The notes beneath the pieces are model-generated. The model made no database searches and had not been told where the DNA came from. It saw only the letters and a program-made list of their open reading frames with translations. From NCBI GenBank assembly GCA_018303515.1, contig JAGVXZ010000048.1, positions 1 through 6,801 of the forward strand: 6,801 bases of DNA, read 5' to 3'. Positions 1-5,199 of the stretch are shown here, piece by piece (positions within the stretch are counted from its first letter, which is position 1; each line of letters starts with the position of its first letter). The stretch comes from Candidatus Woesearchaeota archaeon. GTDB lineage: Archaea > Nanobdellota > Nanobdellia > SCGC-AAA011-G17 > GW2011-AR18. The position numbers and the translations under genes are program-made.

Positions 1-203
1 AACTCCATACTTTTTCCAAACAATTTTTTTTGATCTGCACAATGAGGGCACCAGAATGCACCATAGAATTTTATTTCTTCTTTAGTTAAACATTTTGCAA
101 AATCGTCATATTTTCCTGGTTGTATTGAAAAATAATATCCTGAAATTAAGACTATAAATACTATGGCTAAGGTTAGATTTCTTGTTCTCTTTTTCAATTT
201 CAA
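1..203 (-). CDS. Membrane-anchored thioredoxin-like protein, C-terminal part missing
   Basis: The minus frame running off the left edge encodes at least 67 residues. It has a basic N-terminus (KLKKRTR), one membrane helix at about residues 10-27, a short linker, then KFYGAFWCPHCADQKKLFG with a CPHC redox motif at residues 52-55. This pattern fits a thioredoxin-fold domain held outside the membrane, related to the thioredoxin domains associated with VKOR/DsbA-type disulfide formation; an extracytoplasmic thiol-disulfide role is inferred. No ATG lies between the upstream in-frame stop (207-209) and the helix, so the start is probably TTG at 203 or 197; neither has a Shine-Dalgarno sequence. It lies 29 bp after the aEF1B stop on the same strand and may be cotranscribed, though TTTTTAAA at 223-230 could be its own TATA box. 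The rest of the domain is outside the window. Confidence 0.7.
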   Translation of the reverse strand, partial: MKLKKRTRNLTLAIVFIVLISGYYFSIQPGKYDDFAKCLTKEEIKFYGAFWCPHCADQKKLFGKSME

Positions 204-232
204 GATTTAGGAATTAAATTAGTTTAAAAATG

Positions 233-508
233 TTATCCTAATGCTCTGGATATACCAATTATCTCTACACTTTGAACATCTTCAATTTCAGTTATCTGTT
301 CTTCTAAAAGATCTGTTGATCCCCTTGATTCATCCATGTTAAAAGTAATAATGATTGCTTTTAATCCAAATGCAATTGGTTCTATTTCTGTACCTTTTAA
401 AATTCCACCATAAGAGTCTATCTTTTTTAAGACTTGTTTTTTAATAGAATCTAAATTAACATCTGGTGATGTAGGCATTACTTTTAATTTTATTATTATT
501 CTAGCCAT
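233..508 (-). CDS. ef1b: Translation elongation factor aEF-1 beta (aEF1B)
   Basis: This is the 91-residue archaeal guanine nucleotide exchange factor that reloads elongation factor 1-alpha with GTP during cytoplasmic protein synthesis. It shows the family pattern throughout: a first strand MARIIIKLKVMPTSPDVNLD, then a helix (SIKKQVLKKI), an EPIAFGLKAIIITF strand typical of the family, an acidic helix (DLLEEQITEIEDV) and the C-terminal QSVEIIGISRALG. The length equals the usual roughly 90 residues. An upstream ATG in frame at 535 would add nine residues that overlap the preceding gene and are not family-like, so the ATG at 508 is chosen. It starts 2 bp after the stop of the zinc-ribbon gene; this order of zinc-ribbon gene followed by aEF1B is a conserved archaeal pair, so the two are almost certainly one transcript. 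Confidence 0.95.
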   Translation of the reverse strand: MARIIIKLKVMPTSPDVNLDSIKKQVLKKIDSYGGILKGTEIEPIAFGLKAIIITFNMDESRGSTDLLEEQITEIEDVQSVEIIGISRALG

Positions 509-510
509 AT

Positions 511-672
511 TTAATTTGGTCCAATGAAACCACAAGATTTACATTTATATTTACTTCCAATCTTTCTAGCTAAAGGAGATCTTACAATTCTATCTTTATT
601 ACAAGACGGGCAATTAAAAACAACAGTCCCCTTCTTATTTGTAACTGAAACATTAGTCGTTGAACACTTCAT
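511..672 (-). CDS. Small zinc-ribbon protein (HVO_2753/DUF1610-like)
   Basis: A 53-residue protein of the archaeal small zinc-ribbon family that is typically encoded next to aEF1B and has been suggested to bind RNA. Visible cysteines are C3, C21, C24, C44 and C47. The pairs CPSC (21-24) and CKSC (44-47) can form one complete four-cysteine zinc site, and the protein ends in the family signature CGFIGPN. Family members usually carry four CxxC knuckles. Here the first is CSTT (C6 replaced by Thr) and the third position reads RSPLAR instead of RCxxCR, so one site seems lost. The ATG at 672 is chosen over the in-frame ATG at 711 because family homology starts at MKC and because a TATA box centred 26.5 bp upstream predicts a leaderless transcript starting there. 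Translation of aEF1B follows after 2 bp. Confidence 0.85.
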   Translation of the reverse strand: MKCSTTNVSVTNKKGTVVFNCPSCNKDRIVRSPLARKIGSKYKCKSCGFIGPN

Positions 673-694
673 GTTTTGTGAAGATTGGAAAGAA

Positions 695-702
695 TTTATA
701 AA
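695..702. promoter_or_regulatory. Shared bidirectional palindromic TATA box
   Basis: TTTATAAA is its own reverse complement. Its centre (698.5) is 26.5 bp from the A of the ATG at 725 (plus) and 26.5 bp from the A of the ATG at 672 (minus), the archaeal TATA-to-start distance for leaderless mRNAs. A purine-rich BRE-like GGAAAGAA abuts it for the plus direction and TGAAAACC for the minus direction. Confidence 0.75.
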
Positions 703-724
703 GGTTTTCAATAATTCTAATTAA

Positions 725-1771
725 ATGGAAAGAATCCTATATGGCGTATCAGGGGTTGGAATAGGGCATGCAATTAGATCAAAGGTTGTGATTTGTGAAC
801 TTTTAAAAAAATATGATATGAAGATTGTTGCTTCTGGTTTTTCTTATGATTACCTAAATGGATATTTTAAGGATAAAGTAATAAATATTGATGGATTTGA
901 AATGGCTTTTAGAAATAATAAGATAGATAGTATTAATACAATTTTAAATAATATGAAAAAAGTTTCTTTCCATAATTATCTTAATTTCTTGGAAGTAGGA
1001 AAAGAATTAAATAAATTTAATCCGTCTGTTGTTATCTCAGATTGGGAGCCTTACTCTTCTTTTTATTCATTTAATGAATCTGTTCCACTAATTATTATAG
1101 GGAATGCACATTTTTTAGCGTATGGTAAATTTAGTGTTAAATTGAAGCATATACTTGATTATATAAGATTTAGATTTTTTTTAAGAACTTTAATATTTCC
1201 TGCAAGATATTATATTATTAATTGCCTACCAAAAATGAAATTAAATGAAAATAAAAAAATAAGAAGAGCATCTGGTTTAATAAGAGATGAGATTTTTAGA
1301 TCAAAACCAAAGAAAAAGGATTATGTTTTTGTTTATCAATCTACTGATACAAATAATAATTTAATTGAAGTTCTGATGAAAATAAATGAAAAATTTATAA
1401 TTTATGGTTTTAGTTTTAATGGAAGAAAAGGAAATTTGGTTTTTAAAAAATTTGATGATTCAAAAGAATTTATAAAAGATTTCGTAAATTCTAAAGCAGT
1501 TATTTCTAATGGTGGTTTTACATTAATTTCAGAAGCAATTTATTTACAAAAACCAATGTTGTTAGTACCAATCAAACATCATTATGAACAAATTCTAAAT
1601 GCACAACATGTTTTTGAACAGGGATTTGGTGAAATAGTGGAAGAAATTACTGTGGAAAATGTTTGGAATTTTTTAGATAAGAAATATAAAATAATAAAAA
1701 GTAATCATGAATCTAATAACCAATTTTTTAAATTATTAGAGGGAACAATCAGAAAATGTTTAAAGAAATAA
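725..1771 (+). CDS. MJ1255-type glycosyltransferase (GT-B fold)
   Basis: A 348-residue glycosyltransferase resembling the archaeal MJ1255 family, related to MurG/GT28-type enzymes that move a sugar from a nucleotide donor to a lipid or glycan acceptor. The N-terminal Rossmann domain opens with the glycine-rich GVGIGH (10-15) and contains SDWEPYSS (105-112). The C-terminal donor-binding domain has AVISNGGFTLISEA (258-271), then PMLLVPI (277-283) and the EQILNAQ segment (288-294), the expected order for donor-phosphate and base recognition. A hydrophobic and basic patch at about 140-165 may dock on the membrane. The exact donor and acceptor cannot be read from the sequence. The ATG at 725 fits a leaderless transcript from the TATA box at 695-702. 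The last 16 bp overlap carS, so translation is coupled and a role in polar-lipid or glycolipid synthesis is inferred. Confidence 0.85.
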   Translation: MERILYGVSGVGIGHAIRSKVVICELLKKYDMKIVASGFSYDYLNGYFKDKVINIDGFEMAFRNNKIDSINTILNNMKKVSFHNYLNFLEVGKELNKFNPSVVISDWEPYSSFYSFNESVPLIIIGNAHFLAYGKFSVKLKHILDYIRFRFFLRTLIFPARYYIINCLPKMKLNENKKIRRASGLIRDEIFRSKPKKKDYVFVYQSTDTNNNLIEVLMKINEKFIIYGFSFNGRKGNLVFKKFDDSKEFIKDFVNSKAVISNGGFTLISEAIYLQKPMLLVPIKHHYEQILNAQHVFEQGFGEIVEEITVENVWNFLDKKYKIIKSNHESNNQFFKLLEGTIRKCLKK

Positions 1772-2199
1772 GTTTGATTTTAATTACTGCTGCTATTGCA
1801 AATATGACACCTGTTCTAATCAAGAGGTTAGAGATTTTTAATTATGCTATAAGTAATAAATATTTAGGAATTAATAAAACTTATAGGGGATTTATCTTTG
1901 GGATTTTAGCAGGGACTTTAACGGGGATTATCTTAGGATTGGGTTGGAAAGTAAGTTTTATTATTGGGTTTTCTGTTTTATTTGGAGATTTGATTGGGAG
2001 TTTTATTAAAAGAAAATTAAATCTTAAACCCGGGGAAAGTTGTTTTCCTTTAGATCAATTAGATTCTGTGATTTTATTAGTTTTCTTTTTGAAATTTTCT
2101 TTCGTTTATAGTTTGTGGTTAATCTTAATTTGGTTTTTGGGACATATTGTTATAAGACATATTGCATTCTATCTTGGAATCAATAAAGAGAAATGGTGA
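1756..2199 (+). CDS. carS: CDP-archaeol synthase CarS
   Basis: A 147-residue polytopic membrane enzyme of the CarS family (DUF46). It uses CTP to convert the unsaturated archaetidic acid (digeranylgeranylglyceryl phosphate) to CDP-archaeol, the precursor of all archaeal phospholipid head groups. Seen in order: a first membrane helix with IANMTPVLIKR (14-24), the signature NKTYRGFIFG (40-49), further helices, GDLIGSFIKRK (77-87), LKPGESCFPLDQLDS (90-104) with the conserved acidic residues D78, D100 and D103, two more helices, and a C-terminal HIAFYLGINKEKW that matches the usual ending in Trp. It is a little shorter than the common 165-175 residues, mainly in the loop before NKT. The start at 1756 lies inside the end of the glycosyltransferase gene. 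The gene faces radA tail to tail, with 36 bp between the stops. Confidence 0.92.
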   Translation: MFKEISLILITAAIANMTPVLIKRLEIFNYAISNKYLGINKTYRGFIFGILAGTLTGIILGLGWKVSFIIGFSVLFGDLIGSFIKRKLNLKPGESCFPLDQLDSVILLVFFLKFSFVYSLWLILIWFLGHIVIRHIAFYLGINKEKW

Positions 2200-2208
2200 A
2201 GATTATTG

Positions 2209-2242
2209 TAAAAAATAATTAAAAAAATAAAAAAATTATTTT
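2209..2242 (-). terminator. T-rich terminator after radA, with inverted repeat
   Basis: Read on the minus strand, the radA stop is followed by long T runs (TTTTTATTTTTTT), the typical archaeal intrinsic termination signal. The perfect 9-bp inverted repeat AAAATAATT (2212-2220) / AATTATTTT (2234-2242) flanks the run and includes the radA stop codon. On the plus strand the same DNA is A-rich and only weakly terminator-like for carS. Confidence 0.6.
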
Positions 2243-3214
2243 GCTTCTCTAAGCCCTTCTTCTGTTACCATAAAAACTGCTTCGCCGTCTGGTAATGCGG
2301 GTGCATCAACCAATTTTGCAACCCTAGTCCCTTTCTTTCCTTTCCTTAAATAGATACGAAAAGTACTGTTATGGCCAACTATATTTCCACCAATTGCTGT
2401 TGTAGGGTCTCCAAAAAAAGTATCTGGTTTTGCCATTACTTGATTTGTTACATAGATACAGATATTGTACATTGCAGCTAATTTGGATAAAACGTGCATG
2501 TGCTTGTTTAATTTCTGTTGCCTATCTGCCAAGGTCCCCCTTCCACACTGCCCTAAAATGTGCTGTCAGAGAATCTATTATTACAAGTTTAATTGGTAAC
2601 TTTTCTTTCGTAATTAAATCTTCTACTTTTTCTGCTAATAGCATCTGGTGGTCTGAATTAAATGCTCTTGCGACTTTAATGTTCCTTAATGCTTCTACTT
2701 GATCAAGGCCTGCACCTATTGCCATCTGCTGAATTCTTTCAGGTCTAAAGGTACCTTCACCATCAATAAATACGGCCATTCCTTCAGCCCCACCCTTATC
2801 TCTTGGTAACTGTACATTTATTGCCATCGCATGTGCAATTTGTGATTTCGATGCACCAAATTCTCCAAAACACTCAGTTATACAACCAGTTTCAAATCCT
2901 CCACCCATTAAGTCATTAAAAGCTTTTACTCCCGTTGTAATTTTTATTATCTGCTCTCTTCTTTTTAATAAGTCCTCACCGGATTCAAAACCCATATCAA
3001 CTTTATTTCTTGCGATATTGATTAGTTTTTTTGCAACTGCATCACCCATTCCAACCAACTCAACTAATTCAGAGGGAGTTGCAACTGCAATTGCCATTAG
3101 ACTATCATAACCAGATTCAATTAATTTTTCTGCTGTTGCATCACCAACGCCAGGTAAATCTGTAAGTTTGAATTCCTCTTTTTGAATTTCGGATGTCTCT
3201 GATTTATGTTTCAT
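2236..3214 (-). pseudogene. radA: DNA recombinase RadA, split by a frameshift in loop L1
   Basis: RadA is the archaeal RecA/Rad51 recombinase that forms filaments on ssDNA and catalyses strand exchange. Residues 1-226 and the C-terminal part are both clear: helix-hairpin-helix domain (LTDLPGVGDATAEKL, 17-31), linker, Walker A region GEFGASKS (117-124), IDGEGTFRPERI (150-161) and Walker B LVIIDS (210-215). After HFRAVWKG the frame enters DLGR and a TAG. The frame resumes one base later as [14 protein letters not shown], then [23 protein letters not shown] and the end at LREAK. The usual GRGTLADRQ of DNA-binding loop L1 is thus interrupted; the break is in the five G bases at 2535-2539. Restoring five bases would give about 327 residues, a normal length. 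GGAGG at 3222-3226 lies 7 nt before the ATG, which overlaps the upstream stop (ATGA). Sequencing error, recent mutation or recoding are all possible. The Walker A residue S122 replaces Gly. Confidence 0.93.
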
Positions 3215-3468
3215 TCTTCTTCCTCCTCTTTGGAATCTAATAATAATTCTTCTTGTGTTTTTTGTAAAACCAAGATTGCTTTTTGTAAATCATTACGCCT
3301 CATATTAATCACTTCTGATCTCCAAATTTCTTCGTCTTTCTTTTTGAAAGATCTAGAAAGACTAATTGTTTTGAAACCTACTATGTTTCCATTAACTTCT
3401 CTTTCATTAAGAAATATTGCGGCTCTTATATTCCCACAATTGTACGTTTTTATTGGTTTATTTCCCAT
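3211..3468 (-). CDS. Putative PC4-like ssDNA-binding protein with acidic tail
   Basis: An 85-residue protein with no firm family name from sequence alone. Its pattern is beta strands (KTYNCGNIRAAIFLNE, then GFKTISLSRSF, then EIWRSEVINM) followed by one amphipathic helix (NDLQKAILVLQKTQEELLL) and a tail of five Glu. This strand-strand-strand-helix layout and the wording of the strands resemble small PC4/Whirly-like ssDNA-binding proteins found in DPANN and candidate-phylum bacteria; this is my judgement of the pattern. The Glu tail recalls the acidic tips of ssDNA-binding proteins. The ATG at 3468 is chosen over the in-frame ATG at 3504 because AAAGGAGG (3476-3483) sits 7 nt upstream and because the TATA box at about 3514-3521 puts transcription start downstream of 3504. 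Its stop overlaps the radA start by 4 bp, so a role as a RadA partner is inferred. Confidence 0.75.
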   Translation of the reverse strand: MGNKPIKTYNCGNIRAAIFLNEREVNGNIVGFKTISLSRSFKKKDEEIWRSEVINMRRNDLQKAILVLQKTQEELLLDSKEEEEE

Positions 3469-3475
3469 TTTTTTT

Positions 3476-3483
3476 CCTCCTTT
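3476..3483 (-). promoter_or_regulatory. Shine-Dalgarno site deciding the start of the PC4-like gene
   Basis: AAAGGAGG on the minus strand, 7 nt before the ATG at 3468. It lies inside the longer reading frame that begins at 3504, and so argues for the shorter protein. Confidence 0.8.
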
Positions 3484-3513
3484 GCTCTTCGCATTTTGTT
3501 TCATATGAAATTC

Positions 3514-3521
3514 ATATATTT
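3514..3521 (-). promoter_or_regulatory. TATA box of the PC4-like/radA operon
   Basis: AAATATAT on the minus strand, centred at about 3517. Transcription would begin near 3491, giving a leader of about 23 nt that includes the Shine-Dalgarno site at 3476-3483. Confidence 0.5.
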
Positions 3522-3551
3522 TTGTCCATATTTTTCGAAAAAATTTCGGAT

Positions 3552-3609
3552 TTACCTCTGGCGGATAGAGAACTCAACCTCTCCTTCTCGGCTTTTTTTC
3601 ATGAGGTAA
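3552..3609 (-). ncRNA. Candidate structured RNA or leader switch (unrecognised)
   Basis: On the minus strand TTACCTC (3609-3603) pairs perfectly with GAGGTAA (3558-3552), closing a 58-nt element. Inside is GAGAA (3589-3585) able to pair with TTCTC (3572-3568). The hexamer AGAGGT occurs twice (3582-3577 and 3559-3554), so the 5' ACCTC could pair with either copy, as in a two-state switch. A TATA box at 3631-3638 predicts transcription start at about 3609, at the foot of the closing stem, and TTTTTT follows the element at 3543-3538. The same DNA holds a 16-codon frame (3602-3552, MKKSREGEVEFSIRQR). I do not recognise an RNA family; a leader of the ssDNA-binding/radA operon, an independent small RNA or a micro-ORF are all possible. 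Confidence 0.35.
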
Positions 3610-3630
3610 TATAATCAATTTATTTGATTA

Positions 3631-3638
3631 TTTATATA
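3631..3638 (-). promoter_or_regulatory. TATA box upstream of the GC-rich island
   Basis: TATATAAA on the minus strand (TTTATATA on plus), centred at 3634.5. In the minus direction it predicts a start near 3609, the base of the inverted-repeat element. In the plus direction it lies 23.5 bp before the ATG of a 23-codon frame at 3658. Confidence 0.45.
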
Positions 3639-3735
3639 TGTTATGTGAGATTGTCAAATGGAAGCTTATTTTGAAACTATATCTTTGAGTATTTATTTAA
3701 TCTCTAGAATTTATTTTTTACTCATGTAATTTTGC

Positions 3736-3752
3736 TTAGAAAAGTTTTCTAA
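3736..3752. repeat. 17-bp perfect palindrome across a stop codon
   Basis: TTAGAAAAGTTTTCTAA has 8-bp arms around a single G and spans the TAG stop of the YdjM-like gene (3749-3751). It could fold as a 6-bp stem with a 5-nt loop in the mRNA 3' end, or serve as a protein site; there is no long T run directly after it, so a terminator call is weak. Confidence 0.5.
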
Positions 3753-4222
3753 CTTAAGAAATAAAATAGAATTATTAGAAAATCAATTATTAAAAATAAA
3801 GAGGCTAAAAACATTTCAAAGTTACCACCAACTTTAAAAAAACCATTTAATTTAAATTTGCTTATTGGGTATAAAAACATAATTCCTTCTTTTGAGAAGG
3901 CATCACCGATTAGATGTGTGAAATATCCTAAAAAAATAGCTAAACCTAAATAGAATAAATCTAAGAAATAAGCTAGAAGTCCAAATAATATTAGAGGAAT
4001 GAAAATAGAATGGAATAGCTTTCTATGACCAAAGATAAATTTTAGAGTATATGAAATAAAAAATAAGCTTTTACCTAATTTGCTTTTGGGTGTATCAATA
4101 TCTGGTAAATAACTTGAGAGTACTATTAAAATCAAGAAAATGGCTTGGTATGGAATTTCAAAATAATATAAAAAAATACTACCTAATAAAAAACTAAATA
4201 GCGCATGTGTTTTAGCTAACAT
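3749..4222 (-). CDS. YdjM-like membrane-bound metal-dependent hydrolase family protein
   Basis: A 157-residue polytopic membrane protein of the YdjM/DUF457 family, annotated as membrane-bound metal-dependent hydrolases; the substrate is unknown. It has about four hydrophobic segments (near residues 8-20, 26-38, 72-100 and 136-156). The family's His/Asp set is visible: H6 in the first segment, YLPDIDTPKSKLGK (38-51) with D41 and D43, FGHRKLFHS (64-72) with H66 and H71, and HLIGDAFSKEGIMFLYP (103-119) with H103 and D107. These residues lie on one face of the membrane and probably bind metal. The ATG at 4222 overlaps the last 11 bp of the rpa gene, so the two are cotranscribed, although no functional link with RPA is known to me. 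The stop lies inside a perfect palindrome. Confidence 0.85.
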   Translation of the reverse strand: MLAKTHALFSFLLGSIFLYYFEIPYQAIFLILIVLSSYLPDIDTPKSKLGKSLFFISYTLKFIFGHRKLFHSIFIPLILFGLLAYFLDLFYLGLAIFLGYFTHLIGDAFSKEGIMFLYPISKFKLNGFFKVGGNFEMFLASLFLIIDFLIILFYFLS

Positions 4223-5156
4223 ATTGGTTAATGAATTCTTTGGGGTTTATTTCTGTTACGGTTGCAATATTAAAATCTTCTGTGTTATACATCTCGTTTA
4301 TTTTCTTTCTTCCCCTAAATAACATTTGTTTTCCTAAAAGATTTTTTTTAATATTCTCAAATAAAACTTCATTATTTATTATTTGCTCTGCTGTGTCTCT
4401 AAAACATGTTGCCCGCAATGATTGAGTTCCATCATCAATAACCAGACTAATGAGAGGAACTTGTTTAGCTTCAACTAAACCGTGGATCATACATTGATTA
4501 TTAAATACCTTTTTATTACATTGTGGACATGCTTCATAGAATTTTGGTTCGTAAACATTAACTATAGTTGCAAAGACCGTTCCAAAAGTTTCAACATTAA
4601 GTTTTTCAAATGTTGTAATTGAATCAGTAAAATTATTTTCTTTTATTTCAACACTAATTCCTTCAGGATTAATTAATAATTGGGATTTACTTCCTAAATG
4701 TACCTCTTTAAATCCATTATTTTCTTTTGAATAACCATTATTTATTTTTAAGATATCACCATCTTTAATTTGGGGAAATTTATCTATAATTTTTTCATCC
4801 CATATAGTTATTCGTAATTTTCCAGTTTCATCACCAATCATTAATGAGGCTACTCTGCCTTCCCTCTTTTCTGTTTTAAATGATCTTATTTCAAATACGT
4901 TGGTTACCTTCCCAACTAAATTAACTGCATTATGTCCCAATGGGATCTCTTTTATTTTAAACTCCGTTGGCGAAGCAGATTGTTGAAAAAGTTTTACTCC
5001 TAATTCATTAGCTACAATATGAGCTGCACCTTCTTTTGAGATTAGATCTTGTAATTCCTTTATCTTTTCCTGAATTAGTTTTTGAATCTCTTCTGAAGAT
5101 TTATTTGAAGATTCAGAAATTTGTTTTATGAGAGAGTCAAAATCTTCGTGAATCAT
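4212..5156 (-). CDS. rpa: Replication protein A, single-stranded DNA-binding protein with zinc finger
   Basis: A 314-residue archaeal RPA that protects ssDNA during replication, repair and recombination. Residues 1-60 form the helical N-terminal region typical of archaeal RPA (KIKELQDLISKEGAAHIVANELGVKL). A first OB fold follows at about 75-165 (VGKVTNVFEI ... RVASLMIGDETGKLRITIWD ... GDILKINNGYSKENNGFKEVHLG). A second OB fold at about 188-305 contains the zinc finger C210-x2-C213 ... C222-x2-H225 and VIDDGTQSLRATCFRD. The acidic linker between them is short. A TATA box centred 26 bp upstream of the ATG at 5156 predicts a leaderless mRNA. The YdjM-like gene follows with an 11-bp overlap. Together with radA and the PC4-like gene about 700 bp further on, this gives three ssDNA-handling proteins in one neighbourhood. 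The family call is firm. Confidence 0.93.
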   Translation of the reverse strand: MIHEDFDSLIKQISESSNKSSEEIQKLIQEKIKELQDLISKEGAAHIVANELGVKLFQQSASPTEFKIKEIPLGHNAVNLVGKVTNVFEIRSFKTEKREGRVASLMIGDETGKLRITIWDEKIIDKFPQIKDGDILKINNGYSKENNGFKEVHLGSKSQLLINPEGISVEIKENNFTDSITTFEKLNVETFGTVFATIVNVYEPKFYEACPQCNKKVFNNQCMIHGLVEAKQVPLISLVIDDGTQSLRATCFRDTAEQIINNEVLFENIKKNLLGKQMLFRGRKKINEMYNTEDFNIATVTEINPKEFINQYVS

Positions 5157-5177
5157 AGGATTACAAGATTTATTGGA

Positions 5178-5185
5178 TTATAAAA
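5178..5185 (-). promoter_or_regulatory. TATA box for leaderless rpa mRNA
   Basis: TTTTATAA on the minus strand, centred near 5182, 26 bp from the rpa ATG at 5156. The same T-rich stretch lies directly after the stop of the upstream membrane-protein operon and may also help to terminate it. Confidence 0.65.
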
Positions 5186-5199
5186 AGATTATTGTGATT

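Larger units (their letters stand above)
3505..3748. other. 244-bp gap with a GC-rich inverted-repeat island
   Basis: This is the only long stretch without a clear gene. It holds, from left to right: the TATA box of the PC4-like/radA operon; a small hairpin CGAAA/TTTCG at 3536-3548; an island at about 3549-3609 that is roughly half G+C in an AT-rich neighbourhood; a T7 run on the plus strand at 3593-3599; a second TATA box at 3631-3638; an AT-rich stretch with one 23-codon hydrophobic reading frame (3658-3729, plus); and a palindrome at the end of the YdjM-like gene. No tRNA fold was found. Confidence 0.7.

Noticed and set aside
524..724. Plus-strand open frame of 66 codons
   Set aside because: Antisense to the zinc-ribbon gene, whose cysteine pattern and pairing with aEF1B identify the coding strand.
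2236..2532. C-terminal RadA half as a separate gene from TTG at 2532
   Set aside because: It starts within conserved loop L1, has no ribosome site of its own and could not act without the ATPase half; it is better read as part of one interrupted gene.
2430..2702. Plus-strand open frame of 90 codons
   Set aside because: It lies antisense to radA, whose protein is clearly conserved in the other strand; the translated frame has no recognisable pattern.
3469..3504. Longer start for the PC4-like protein at 3504
   Set aside because: The extra 12 residues overlap a Shine-Dalgarno site placed for the ATG at 3468, and the predicted transcript starts downstream of 3504.
3206..3508. Plus-strand open frame of 100 codons rich in Ser and Phe
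   Set aside because: Antisense shadow of the PC4-like gene; low-complexity start comes from the complement of the Glu tail codons.
3549..3609. tRNA or tRNA fragment in the island
   Set aside because: The 7-bp closing stem looks like an acceptor stem, but the element is only 58 nt, there is no T-loop consensus, no anticodon arm of 5 bp with a 7-nt loop, and no D-loop GG.
3417..3614. Plus-strand open frame of 65 codons crossing the GC-rich island
   Set aside because: Mostly antisense to the PC4-like gene and its promoter; Phe-rich first half is typical of T-rich noncoding DNA, and no promoter or ribosome site was seen for it.
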